Source: Planctomycetota bacterium (GTDB lineage Bacteria > Planctomycetota > UBA8108 > UBA1146 > JAJFFE01). From it: 7,621 bases of DNA. The DNA lies in the NCBI GenBank assembly GCA_020425835.1, contig JAGQRC010000149.1, positions 1 through 7,621 of the forward strand, given 5' to 3'. Within the stretch, counting starts at the first letter, position 1; each line of letters begins with the position of its first letter. Of the stretch, positions 1 through 7,621 are shown in pieces. The notes under the pieces were generated by a model. That model had not been told where the DNA came from, did not search any database, and saw nothing but the letters and a program-made list of their open reading frames with translations. A program made the translations under genes and the position numbers.

Positions 1-848
1 AACGCCTCCCGACCGGGAGGACGCCCCAAGAGCAGCGACAACTCGCGATACGCCCCGGCATGCTTCGTCAGGTCGTCGTAGACGACGAGCGCGTCGCGAC
101 CGAGATCGCGGAAGGACTCGGCGATGGTCGCTCCCGCATACGGGGCGAGGTACTGGAGGCCAGGCGAGTCGGCCGCTTCCGCCGCGACGATCACGGTGTT
201 GTCCAGCGCGCCGATCGAACGCAGCGCCTCGCGGATCCGCAGCACGCGCGAGATCGGCTGACCGATCACGACGTAGACGCAGGCGACGTCGCCCGCCCGC
301 TGGGCCGCAACGATGTCGAGCGCGAGCGAGGTCTTCCCGACGTTGCGATCCCCCACGATGAGTTGACGCTGCCCCCGGCCGATCGGAATCGCGGCGTCGA
401 TCACCATCACCCCGGTCAGGAGCGGTCGGTCGACCGGCGCCCGCTCCGTGAGTCCTGGAGCATCCCGCAGCACATCACAGCTGTCGCCCGACGGTGCGGG
501 TCGATCGTCCAACGGACGCCCGAGCGGATCGACGACTCGCCCGAGCAACGTCGGTCCGACGACGATCGACGGCAAGCAGCCGAGGGCTTCCACTCCCTCG
601 CCGGCGCGAACGCGGTCGATGAGGTCGAGCAGTACGACTCCGGTGTGATCCGGAGCGAGCTCGAACGCCATCCCGCGCGCCCCGGAGTCGAACGCGATCA
701 GCTCTTCCGCGCCGACCTCGGGAAGACCGATGACGCGCGCCACACCGTCACCGACCGAAGCGACCGCTCCTCGAGTCCGGAGGGCCCGACCGAGATCGAG
801 ATCGGGTAGCCCCGCGAGTCGAGTGGAGAGCGAAGAGGGTCGAGTCAT
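1..848 (-). CDS. atpA: N-ATPase F1 subunit alpha (AtpA), 3' end beyond the window
   Basis: Non-catalytic nucleotide-binding alpha subunit of the F1 head of an N-type ATPase, on the cytoplasmic face of the inner membrane. The first 282 codons are present, of roughly 500 usual; the rest lies left of position 1. Visible: beta-barrel domain residues about 25-95 (ASVGDGVARVIGL), LLGRVVDPLGRPLD at 101-114, P-loop GDRNVGKTS at 166-174 (usual alpha form GDRQTGKT), IGQPIS at 195-200, and the Walker B-like segment ALVVYDDLTKHA at 253-264. The N-terminus is short: only some 25 residues precede the barrel, so the delta-binding N-terminal helix of ordinary alpha subunits is reduced. The ATG overlaps the atpF stop as ATGA (845-848). 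A near-perfect AAGGAGG (861-855, 6 nt spacing) supports the start. Identity as alpha is seen directly; the N-type assignment rests on operon order. AtpG should follow downstream. Confidence 0.96.
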   Translation of the reverse strand, partial: MTRPSSLSTRLAGLPDLDLGRALRTRGAVASVGDGVARVIGLPEVGAEELIAFDSGARGMAFELAPDHTGVVLLDLIDRVRAGEGVEALGCLPSIVVGPTLLGRVVDPLGRPLDDRPAPSGDSCDVLRDAPGLTERAPVDRPLLTGVMVIDAAIPIGRGQRQLIVGDRNVGKTSLALDIVAAQRAGDVACVYVVIGQPISRVLRIREALRSIGALDNTVIVAAEAADSPGLQYLAPYAGATIAESFRDLGRDALVVYDDLTKHAGAYRELSLLLGRPPGREA

Positions 849-1606
849 GTCGACCCTCCTTCCCGAGCGCCGTCCTTCCCCTGCGCGCTGCTATCGGCGG
901 ACTCCTCCGGCGCGCCGAGCTCGAGGATCGAGCGCGCCGCCCGTCGCGCCAACGCCACAGCGGTCGCGTCGACCTGCCCGTCGGGCGTGGTCACCCGAAC
1001 GCCAGCGCCCAACTCCTCCACGACACGGCTCTGGAACCGCGATCCGAGAGCACGTTCCAGATGCTCGACCGCCTGCGGCTCGAGCGGACGAGCACTCTCG
1101 ACGAGGACGTCCGCACGGCCCTTCCCGCGCGAAGCGAGCTCGACACAAGCACCGCGCACCAACGCGAGGTCGAGCGACGGTCCATCGAGCGTCGCAAGGA
1201 GTCGACGGACCGACTCCGCGGCGATCCGCCCTACGGTCTCGGCGACGCCCGCAGACTCTTCGCGACGTCGGATGCGCAGCTCGTCCTCGAGCTCTTCTCG
1301 ACGGGATCGCTCCTCCGCCGTCGCAGAGTCGAGAATCGCGGACGCCTTCTTCTCGGCCTCGGCAAGGATGGTCTGCCGTTCTGCGAGTGTCTCCGCCTCA
1401 GCCGTGCGACGAGCCTCGAGTGCTTCGGTCGCCGCCTTGTCCGCAGCGTCGCGCCGGGCGGCGATCCCCGCCTCGACCTCGGCCCGTCGGGCCGCCTCCG
1501 CGTCGAGCGCACGGCGCACGGGTCGGAACAGGATCCAACCCAGCGCCCCGACGAGGAGCAGCAGGTTGACCGTCTCGAAGATGAAGTTCGCGATCGAAGG
1601 CGACAC
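845..1606 (-). CDS. atpF: N-ATPase Fo subunit b with delta-like C-terminal extension (AtpF)
   Basis: Peripheral stalk subunit linking the membrane a subunit to the top of F1. It has 253 residues against about 155-160 for an ordinary b. One N-terminal membrane helix (about 7-28, NFIFETVNLLLLVGALGWILF) is followed by the usual basic RPVRRAL. A long Ala/Glu/Arg-rich coiled coil covers about 32-140. Residues about 165-230 (DVLVESARPLEPQ at 166-178, ELGAGVRVTTPDGQVDATAV at 198-217) follow the pattern of the delta subunit C-terminal domain, where E. coli delta has an apolar stretch, APLSEQQ, then a Gly-Val turn and a D-G-S helix. No atpH gene is seen, so this tail probably does the delta job. The start is GTG at 1606, 4 nt after the atpE stop. 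Its Shine-Dalgarno is weak (GGGACGG upstream), so translation probably depends on ribosomes finishing atpE. The function of the tail is inferred. Confidence 0.93.
   Translation of the reverse strand: MSPSIANFIFETVNLLLLVGALGWILFRPVRRALDAEAARRAEVEAGIAARRDAADKAATEALEARRTAEAETLAERQTILAEAEKKASAILDSATAEERSRREELEDELRIRRREESAGVAETVGRIAAESVRRLLATLDGPSLDLALVRGACVELASRGKGRADVLVESARPLEPQAVEHLERALGSRFQSRVVEELGAGVRVTTPDGQVDATAVALARRAARSILELGAPEESADSSAQGKDGAREGGST
855..861 (-). promoter_or_regulatory. Ribosome binding site of atpA
   Basis: AAGGAGG lies 6 nt before the atpA ATG, inside the 3' end of atpF. It is close to a perfect anti-16S match and fixes the alpha start. It suggests alpha can recruit ribosomes by itself as well as by ATGA coupling. 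Confidence 0.8.
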
Positions 1607-1610
1607 GACT

Positions 1611-1871
1611 TCACCGTCCCGACACGAAGGGATTCGCGAACAACAACACCAGCGCGATCACCAGACAGAAGATCGCGGTGGACTCGACCATCGCGAGCGC
1701 GACGAATTGGTTGCGCGTGATGGGGCCCGACTCGTCGGGCTGTCGTGCGAGCGCGTCGAGGCCTGCCGCGCCGATCCGGCTCTCCCCGAGGGCGGCGCCG
1801 ATCGCCCCGAGCGCCATGGTCACTCCCGCGACGACGATCGACCCGAGCATCAGGATCGTTTCGTCACTCAT
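1611..1871 (-). CDS. atpE: N-ATPase Fo rotor subunit c (AtpE)
   Basis: Proteolipid of the rotor ring, 86 residues in two membrane helices (about 5-33 and 53-80) joined by the conserved polar loop ARQP at 42-45. The ion carboxylate is Glu63 in MVESTAIF (61-68). Against the Na+ ring of Ilyobacter tartaricus, Gln32 corresponds to Glu30 here, Glu65 to Glu63, Ser66 to Ser64, Thr67 to Thr65, and Tyr70 to Phe68. The sodium ligand set is therefore largely present, with a second Glu on helix 1 as in other N-ATPases. The helix 1 glycine motif reads A-x-G-x-A-x-G-x-S (23-31) rather than all glycine. The start ATG overlaps the atpB stop by 8 nt and has the best Shine-Dalgarno of the operon. That fits the need for many c copies per complex. 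Ion choice (Na+ or H+) is inferred, not shown. Confidence 0.97.
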   Translation of the reverse strand: MSDETILMLGSIVVAGVTMALGAIGAALGESRIGAAGLDALARQPDESGPITRNQFVALAMVESTAIFCLVIALVLLFANPFVSGR

Positions 1872-2547
1872 GTCCGCCCTCCTCTCCGACGCGGAACGCG
1901 GCGCCGATGTAGACGCTCGCGAGCACCGTGAAGATGTATGCCTGCAGGAAACCGATCAGCAGATCGAGCGCCATCAGGGGAACCGGCACGATGACGCCCA
2001 CCAGTGCGACGATCAGCGACACGACGAGGTGGCCGCTCATCATGTTCCCGAAGAGCCGCAGAGCGAGCGCCAGCGTCCGCGACAGCTCGCTGATCACGTG
2101 CAACGGGAAGAGGACCGGATTGGGAAGGAAGTAGTGCTTCAGATAGCCCCAGAGTCCGCGTGACTGGATCCCCACGATGGGGACCGCGAGGAAGACGACG
2201 ATGGCGAGGGCGTTCGTCGCGGCGAGATCCGAGGTGGGCGCGGCGATCCCGGGCAGTTGCCCGAGGACGGCGGACGTGGAGATGAAGAGGAACAGGCTCG
2301 CCGAGAAGACCACCAAGCCGGGTGACGGTCGCCCGGCGGCGTCCCGGACGAGGTCGTCGAGGAAGCCCATCAAGAGACGCCCCGCCGCGGCACAGCGGCC
2401 CTCCGGACGATGGACGATCGCCCAGCCCAGTCCTCCCCCGAGCGCCAGGACCACCAGAGTGGTGAGGAGGCTCGTGATCATGGTCATGGTGATCGGTATC
2501 GGTCCGAACCGGGCGACGATGTTCTGGGTGAAGATCTCGGGGTTCAC
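1864..2547 (-). CDS. atpB: N-ATPase Fo stator subunit a (AtpB)
   Basis: Membrane channel subunit that passes ions to and from the c ring, 227 residues from the GTG at 2547. The open frame extends 17 codons upstream. The GTG is preferred because it gives a GTGA overlap with the atpR stop and has GGAGG 5 nt upstream. About five or six hydrophobic segments are visible (near 20-45, 77-97, 108-127, 175-190 and 193-215). The essential Arg is R164 in LALRLFGNM (161-169), equal to E. coli Arg210. Gln202 in FLQAYIF equals E. coli Gln252. The pair equal to E. coli Glu219/His245 is His173/Asp195, a swap of acid and base like that known in mitochondrial ATP6. The segment LGQLPGIAAPTSDL (95-108) is the usual conserved loop. 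Identification is firm; the exact start is well supported. Confidence 0.96.
   Translation of the reverse strand: MNPEIFTQNIVARFGPIPITMTMITSLLTTLVVLALGGGLGWAIVHRPEGRCAAAGRLLMGFLDDLVRDAAGRPSPGLVVFSASLFLFISTSAVLGQLPGIAAPTSDLAATNALAIVVFLAVPIVGIQSRGLWGYLKHYFLPNPVLFPLHVISELSRTLALALRLFGNMMSGHLVVSLIVALVGVIVPVPLMALDLLIGFLQAYIFTVLASVYIGAAFRVGEEGGHE
1877..1887 (-). promoter_or_regulatory. Strong ribosome binding site of atpE
   Basis: A double purine block, GGAGAGGAGGG, with AGGAGG ending 6 nt before the atpE ATG. It sits in the last codons of atpB and is the strongest initiation site in the operon. It can explain excess synthesis of c from an otherwise tightly coupled message. Confidence 0.8.
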
Positions 2548-2777
2548 GAGACCCTCCGAACCAGCACGCCGCAACCCGCGGTGAAACCGAGGAGCCAACC
2601 GGTTGCAGCGGGAAGGAGCCCTCCATTGAGGGCCGCCGTGATCAACGCCGCGCCGACGAAGGTGCCCCGCAGGAAGGGCTCCAAGAGCACTCCCCGCCGC
2701 CCCACCTGACGGGCGAGCGATACCGCCTGCAGCACGCCGACGACACCACCGAGCGCGACGAACAGTCCTGCCGTCAT
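2544..2777 (-). CDS. atpR: N-ATPase accessory membrane protein AtpR
   Basis: A 77-residue hydrophobic protein with three likely membrane helices (about 3-20, 36-53 and 57-73) separated by a basic loop (ARQVGRRG, 22-29). By position between atpQ and atpB, and by size and three-helix form, it is AtpR, the small membrane protein found only in N-ATPase operons. Its job is not settled; help in rotor assembly or ion transfer has been suggested. Basic residues lie at or in the helix ends (R23, R27, R28, R38). The start is the ATG at 2777, which overlaps the atpQ stop as ATGA; GGGGAGGA lies 4 nt upstream. The same frame stays open upstream to 3488, but that part overlaps atpQ and atpC and is not a gene. 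Recognition rests mainly on context. Confidence 0.85.
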   Translation of the reverse strand: MTAGLFVALGGVVGVLQAVSLARQVGRRGVLLEPFLRGTFVGAALITAALNGGLLPAATGWLLGFTAGCGVLVRRVS

Positions 2778-3102
2778 CGGTCCTCCCCTTCGCTCGCTTC
2801 CTCTTCTCCTCGCACGGTTCGTCCGTTTGCCCGCACGTTCCGGAAAGCGATCGACGTGCCCACGCTCGCGCCGATCACGACGAGCAACAGCGTCAGTCTC
2901 ACGCCGGTGTCGAATCGTCGGTCGAGCGATCGTCCCAGCCAGGCGCCGCCGGTGGCCAGCAGCACGATCGGCCAACCCACGCTGCCGACCAGGACGAGCG
3001 AATTCCAGAATCCTCCCCCGGGCTCCCGCCGACGGAGTCGCACGAAGTCGCGTCGGGTGCGCTCCCTCGCGTCCGAACGACGATAGCGTTGTCCGGGCTC
3101 GC

Positions 3103-3106
<4 letters not shown>
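2774..3106 (-). CDS. atpQ: N-ATPase accessory protein AtpQ (AtpI-like)
   Basis: A 110-residue protein. It has a basic cytoplasmic head (1-30, many Arg), two membrane helices (about 34-56, including GWPIVLLATGGAWLG at 44-58, and about 70-88), and an acidic tail (EEEASEGEDR, 101-110). The two-helix form with a Gly-rich first helix and a following LDRRFDTG turn matches the AtpI/ATPase gene 1 type family, called AtpQ in N-ATPase operons. AtpI-type proteins are thought to help c-ring assembly and perhaps Mg2+ supply. The same role is likely here but is inferred. The ATG overlaps the atpC stop as ATGA (3103-3106), with GAGGGGGA just upstream. Confidence 0.88.
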
Positions 3107-5074
<1,968 letters not shown>

Positions 5075-5143
5075 CGTCGGACAGAGTGGCGGACGCACCT
5101 CCTCGCGGCCGGCTTCCCCCGCGGATGAAAGGCGACAGCCACC

Positions 5144-6019
5144 GTGATCGTGCACGTCCCACAATGTCGAGAAGCCTCAGCGGCCCTGCGTGTCTCGCTC
5201 TCGGGTCTGCTCGGAGTCTGGATCCTCGTCATCCCCACCGAGACGATTCGCGCCGACGATAGCCGCTTCGGATCGGCGACCCCCGCTACTCCAACCGCCG
5301 CTGCCGACGAGTCCAGTTCACCGCGAAGGTGGACTCTCACCTCCAACGTCGAGTGGTCCCATCCCGGGATCGGCGGCTCCTTCACGATCACTCGCGGCTC
5401 GATCGTGGGAACGGGAACGCGGATCTCCGTCGACTCCTTGGGGCTCGACGAGGCGCACGCCTTCGGCTTCGGGCTCCGCTGGGACTGGGAAGCCCACGGA
5501 CTGGAGCTTCGCTATCGTCCGTTCTCCTTCTCCGGTCGAGCCACCACGAGTGATCCCCTCATCTTCCACGGTGTGACCTATCCCGCCGGCGAGACGATCG
5601 AGACCGATCTTCGCCTCGACTTCCTGACGTTGCGGTACGACTTCAAACTCGTGGACCGCGACTGGGCCGAGTTCCGCGTCGGACCTCAGCTCAACTACTG
5701 GCGCTTCTCGGCCCGACTCCACTCCTTGGGACCGTCGTCGATCGACGACAAGCGCACCTTCGCATCCAGCATGCTCGGAGGATTCGCGGGCGGAGAGATC
5801 CGCACGTCGCGCCTCCATCTCGGCGGCGAAGCGTCCCTCGGCTGGAACCTCGGGGACTACTCCTTGATCGAGTTCATCGCGTACGCGGGTATGGACTGGA
5901 CGGACTCGGCGCGGCTCGACATCGGCTACCGGTCGATCGCCTTCGACATGAACGCCACCACGAACGACGGCGACTTCTTCGTCCAGGGTCCCTTCGTGAT
6001 GTTCAGCTTGGCGTTCTGA
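5144..6019 (+). CDS. Predicted outer-membrane beta-barrel protein, function unknown
   Basis: A 291-residue exported protein. Residues 1-37 look like a long Sec signal peptide: charged start, hydrophobic core [12 protein letters not shown] (19-30), and a cleavage site after TIRA, before DDS. An Ala/Pro/Ser/Thr-rich linker (about 42-60) precedes a region (62-291) of alternating polar and apolar residues with many Trp, Tyr, Phe and Gly, for example [20 protein letters not shown] and [16 protein letters not shown]. This is typical of amphipathic beta strands, perhaps ten or so. The last residue is Phe (FVMFSLAF), the usual barrel-assembly signal. I do not recognise a specific family; porin, enzyme and structural roles all remain open. 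The start is GTG at 5144, with a second GTG at 5150; a stop at 5126 excludes anything earlier. The Shine-Dalgarno is poor (GAAAGG, 11 nt away). It is transcribed away from the ATPase operon. Confidence 0.85.
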   Translation: MIVHVPQCREASAALRVSLSGLLGVWILVIPTETIRADDSRFGSATPATPTAAADESSSPRRWTLTSNVEWSHPGIGGSFTITRGSIVGTGTRISVDSLGLDEAHAFGFGLRWDWEAHGLELRYRPFSFSGRATTSDPLIFHGVTYPAGETIETDLRLDFLTLRYDFKLVDRDWAEFRVGPQLNYWRFSARLHSLGPSSIDDKRTFASSMLGGFAGGEIRTSRLHLGGEASLGWNLGDYSLIEFIAYAGMDWTDSARLDIGYRSIAFDMNATTNDGDFFVQGPFVMFSLAF

Positions 6020-6022
6020 CCC

Positions 6023-6042
6023 GGCGAAGCGTCCCGCTCGCC
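6023..6042 (+). terminator. Weak hairpin just after the barrel gene
   Basis: GGCGA-A-GC, loop GTCCC, GC-TCGCC: a 7 bp stem with one bulged A, starting 4 nt after the barrel gene stop. No T-tract follows, so it is at best a weak or Rho-assisted terminator. The reductase gene begins about 90 nt later and may share the transcript. Confidence 0.25.
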
Positions 6043-6134
6043 ACCCCGGATCTTCACGGAAGCGGCACGACCTGCCCTCTTGTCTCGATCGCCTCCACGG
6101 GAGAACCTCTCGGTCTTTCCCCGAAAGGAACGCC

Positions 6135-7121
6135 ATGACGATGAAGACCCGCACGATCGGCGGCCAACCCGTTTCCGCGATCGGCCTCGGCTGCATGGGC
6201 ATGTCGGACTTCTACGGTTCCCGGCAGGATGCCGAATCGATCGACGTCCTCCACCGCGCGCTCGATCTCGGCGTGAACTTCCTCGACACGTCCGACATCT
6301 ACGGACCTCACACCAACGAGCTCCTCGTCGGTCGAGCGATCCGAGGTCGGCGCGACGACGTCTTCCTCGCCACCAAGTTCGGAGTGCTGCGCGACGCCAA
6401 CGGCGCATTCGTCGGCGTACGTGGCGACGCCGCCTACGTGAAGGAGGCGTGCGAAGCGAGCCTGAAGCGTCTCGGGGTCGACACGATCGATCTCTACTAC
6501 CAGCATCGCGTCGACCCGAAGACCCCGATCGAAGAGACCGTCGGCGCGCTGGCCGAGCTGGTGCGAGCGGGCAAGGTCCAGCACATCGGGTTGTCCGAGG
6601 CCGCGCCCGCGACGCTTCGCCGAGCCGCGAAGGTCCATCCCGTCGCGGCGCTCCAGACCGAGTACTCCCTCTGGTCCCGTGAGCCGGAGGCGGAGCTCCT
6701 CCCGCTGTGCCGCGAGTTGGGCACCACCTTCGTCGCATACAGCCCGATCGGCCGCGGCTTCCTGACCGGTGCGATCACCTCGATCGACGACCTCGCGGCC
6801 GACGACTACCGCCGATCCTCGCCGCGCTTCCAAGGTGCCAACTTCCCGAAGAACCTCGACCTGGTGAAAGAGATCGAGCGTCGCGCCGAGGAGAAGGGCT
6901 GCACCTCCGCCCAACTCGCGCTCGCCTGGATCCTCGCCAGGGCACCGCACATCATTCCGATTCCCGGGACCACGAGGATCTCGCGACTCGAGGAGAACGC
7001 TGCGGCCGCGGACATCGAGCTGACCGCGGAGGAGCTCGAAGCGATCGACGCCGTCTTCCCGATCGATGCCGCAGCGGGGTTGCGCTACCCGGAAGCAGGT
7101 ATGCGAGCGGTGAATGGCTGA
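6135..7121 (+). CDS. Aldo/keto reductase, NADPH-dependent type
   Basis: Cytoplasmic (beta/alpha)8 oxidoreductase that reduces aldehydes or ketones with NAD(P)H, 328 residues, normal length. The catalytic tetrad is complete: Asp51 and Tyr56 in FLDTSDIYG (49-57), Lys81 in ATKFG, and His124 in YYQHRVD (121-127). The N-terminal [13 protein letters not shown] (16-28) and the C-terminal cofactor segment [16 protein letters not shown] are typical of the group around AKR13 and YajO-like enzymes. The ATG at 6135 has AAGGA (6125-6129) 5 nt upstream; ATG at 6141 is an alternative. No signal peptide is present. The gene lies 115 nt after the barrel gene on the same strand. The substrate cannot be told from sequence or neighbours. 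There is no sign of truncation. Confidence 0.95.
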   Translation: MTMKTRTIGGQPVSAIGLGCMGMSDFYGSRQDAESIDVLHRALDLGVNFLDTSDIYGPHTNELLVGRAIRGRRDDVFLATKFGVLRDANGAFVGVRGDAAYVKEACEASLKRLGVDTIDLYYQHRVDPKTPIEETVGALAELVRAGKVQHIGLSEAAPATLRRAAKVHPVAALQTEYSLWSREPEAELLPLCRELGTTFVAYSPIGRGFLTGAITSIDDLAADDYRRSSPRFQGANFPKNLDLVKEIERRAEEKGCTSAQLALAWILARAPHIIPIPGTTRISRLEENAAAADIELTAEELEAIDAVFPIDAAAGLRYPEAGMRAVNG

Positions 7122-7291
7122 TCGGGCGATGTCGCAGCCCGTCGCCCACGAGTTCCTCCCCCACCACACCCGATAGCGGGGTTTCCACGGGAATTCCAAG
7201 TCCACGCATCGCGGTCCCGACACCGACTTCGACGTGTGGCTCGGTCTGTTCTCTCCAACCCGTAGCAGTCCCGTCGAGAAGCAGCTTTCGA

Positions 7292-7323
7292 GCCGAGAGT
7301 CCCCGCAGCTGCGGGCTCTCGGC
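7292..7323 (+). terminator. Strong GC-rich hairpin between reductase and next gene
   Basis: Stem of 8 bp (GCCGAGAG with CTCTCGGC), a 2 nt bulge on the left arm (TC), then 5 bp (CCCGC with GCGGG) closed by the loop AGCT. It lies 170 nt after the reductase stop and 26 nt before the Shine-Dalgarno of the next gene. No run of T follows on either strand, so it is not a classic intrinsic terminator. It may be a Rho-assisted end, an RNA-stabilising element, or a 5' leader structure of the next gene. The rest of 7122-7361 shows nothing I can name. Confidence 0.4.
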
Positions 7324-7349
7324 CGGAATGGGTTCCTCGACGGTCTGGT

Positions 7350-7355
7350 AGGAGG
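7350..7355 (+). promoter_or_regulatory. Ribosome binding site for the TTG start at 7362
   Basis: A perfect AGGAGG, 6 nt before TTG. It decides the start, since no in-frame ATG or GTG lies near and the reading from TTG begins straight into a signal peptide. Confidence 0.75.
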
Positions 7356-7361
7356 CTTCCC

Positions 7362-7621
7362 TTGGAAAACTCGCGGCGCGCTCTCTTCCTGCTCCTCTTC
7401 CTCGTCATCACGGCGGCTCCGATCTTCGCCCAACCCAACCTCGACGAGAGCCTGAAGATCGAGGTGGACTTCAAGAGCAACTACCAGATCTACGGCAAGC
7501 CTTGGCCCTCGACCGTCGATCTCGGCGTCGACTTCGCAGGGAGATTCCACGAAGACAGCACGGGCACGAAGAACCACACCCCTTTCGAGAACGCCAACGG
7601 ACTGCTCTGGATCGCCGACCA
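7362..7621 (+). CDS. Exported protein of unknown function, 5' part only
   Basis: The first 86 codons of a gene running off the right edge. The TTG start is backed by AGGAGG 6 nt upstream. Residues 1-23 form a clear Sec signal peptide: basic N-region MENSRRA, core LFLLLFLVITAAPIF, and cleavage likely after IFA, before QPNLDES. The mature part begins LKIEVDFKSNYQIYGKPWP (31-49) and continues DLGVDFAGRFHEDSTGTKN. It is polar, with aromatic residues, suggesting a secreted or periplasmic beta-rich domain. I do not recognise the family. The hairpin at 7292-7323 lies in its probable leader. Confidence 0.8.
   Translation, partial: MENSRRALFLLLFLVITAAPIFAQPNLDESLKIEVDFKSNYQIYGKPWPSTVDLGVDFAGRFHEDSTGTKNHTPFENANGLLWIAD

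Noticed and set aside
60..809. Plus-strand open frame of 249 codons antisense to atpA
   Set aside because: The minus strand reads as a continuous alpha subunit with its P-loop. The plus-strand product is a charged, repetitive shadow.
5318..6202. Minus-strand open frame of 294 codons antisense to the barrel gene
   Set aside because: The plus strand has a signal peptide, barrel pattern and C-terminal Phe; the minus product shows no structure.
7129..7176. Short frame of 15 codons after the reductase
   Set aside because: No ribosome binding site and no sign of structure or conservation that can be judged here.
6054..7577. Open frame of 507 codons on the minus strand, antisense to the reductase
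   Set aside because: It covers a clear aldo/keto reductase, an intergenic gap and a signal peptide gene on the other strand. Its composition is a shadow of GC-rich codons.

Overview
The window is GC-rich (by eye well above 60% G+C). The left two thirds carry the promoter-proximal part of an N-type F1Fo ATPase operon (N-ATPase) on the minus strand. The right third carries three plus-strand genes: an outer-membrane beta-barrel protein, an aldo/keto reductase, and the start of a secreted protein of unknown function. Sec signal peptides and a barrel ending in Phe point to a diderm (Gram-negative) bacterium. The gene content does not fix the phylum. Planctomycetota or another GC-rich marine or halotolerant group would fit, but this is a guess.

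Minus strand, transcribed right to left from position 4912: atpD (beta), atpC (epsilon), atpQ, atpR, atpB (a), atpE (c), atpF (b with a delta-like tail), atpA (alpha, cut by the left edge after 282 codons). This is the atpDCQRBEFAG order known for N-ATPases, which differs from the usual atpBEFHAGDC order. AtpG (gamma) is expected just beyond position 1. No separate delta gene is present; the C-terminal part of AtpF looks like the delta subunit C-terminal domain. Genes are packed with 4 to 38 nt overlaps or a 4 nt gap, so the set is almost certainly one transcript with coupled translation. In the known systems N-ATPases are second ATPases that work as ATP-driven ion pumps, beside a housekeeping ATP synthase. 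The c subunit keeps most residues of the sodium site (Glu30, Glu63, Ser64, Thr65) but has Phe68 where the Ilyobacter enzyme has Tyr, so sodium pumping is likely but not proven.

Positions 4913-5143 form the divergent control region between the ATPase operon and the barrel gene. It holds two TGTCCG boxes exactly 10 bp apart, a third in inverse orientation, an inverted repeat, and a 12-codon micro-ORF with a very good Shine-Dalgarno.

Plus strand: the barrel protein (5144-6019, weak GTG start), an aldo/keto reductase with a complete catalytic tetrad (6135-7121), a 240 bp gap with a strong GC-rich hairpin at 7292-7323, and the first 86 codons of an exported protein starting at a TTG with a perfect AGGAGG. 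No mobile elements, tRNA, rRNA or CRISPR were seen. The most informative points are the residue-level features of the ATPase rotor and stator and the structured divergent leader. I found no wholly new system.
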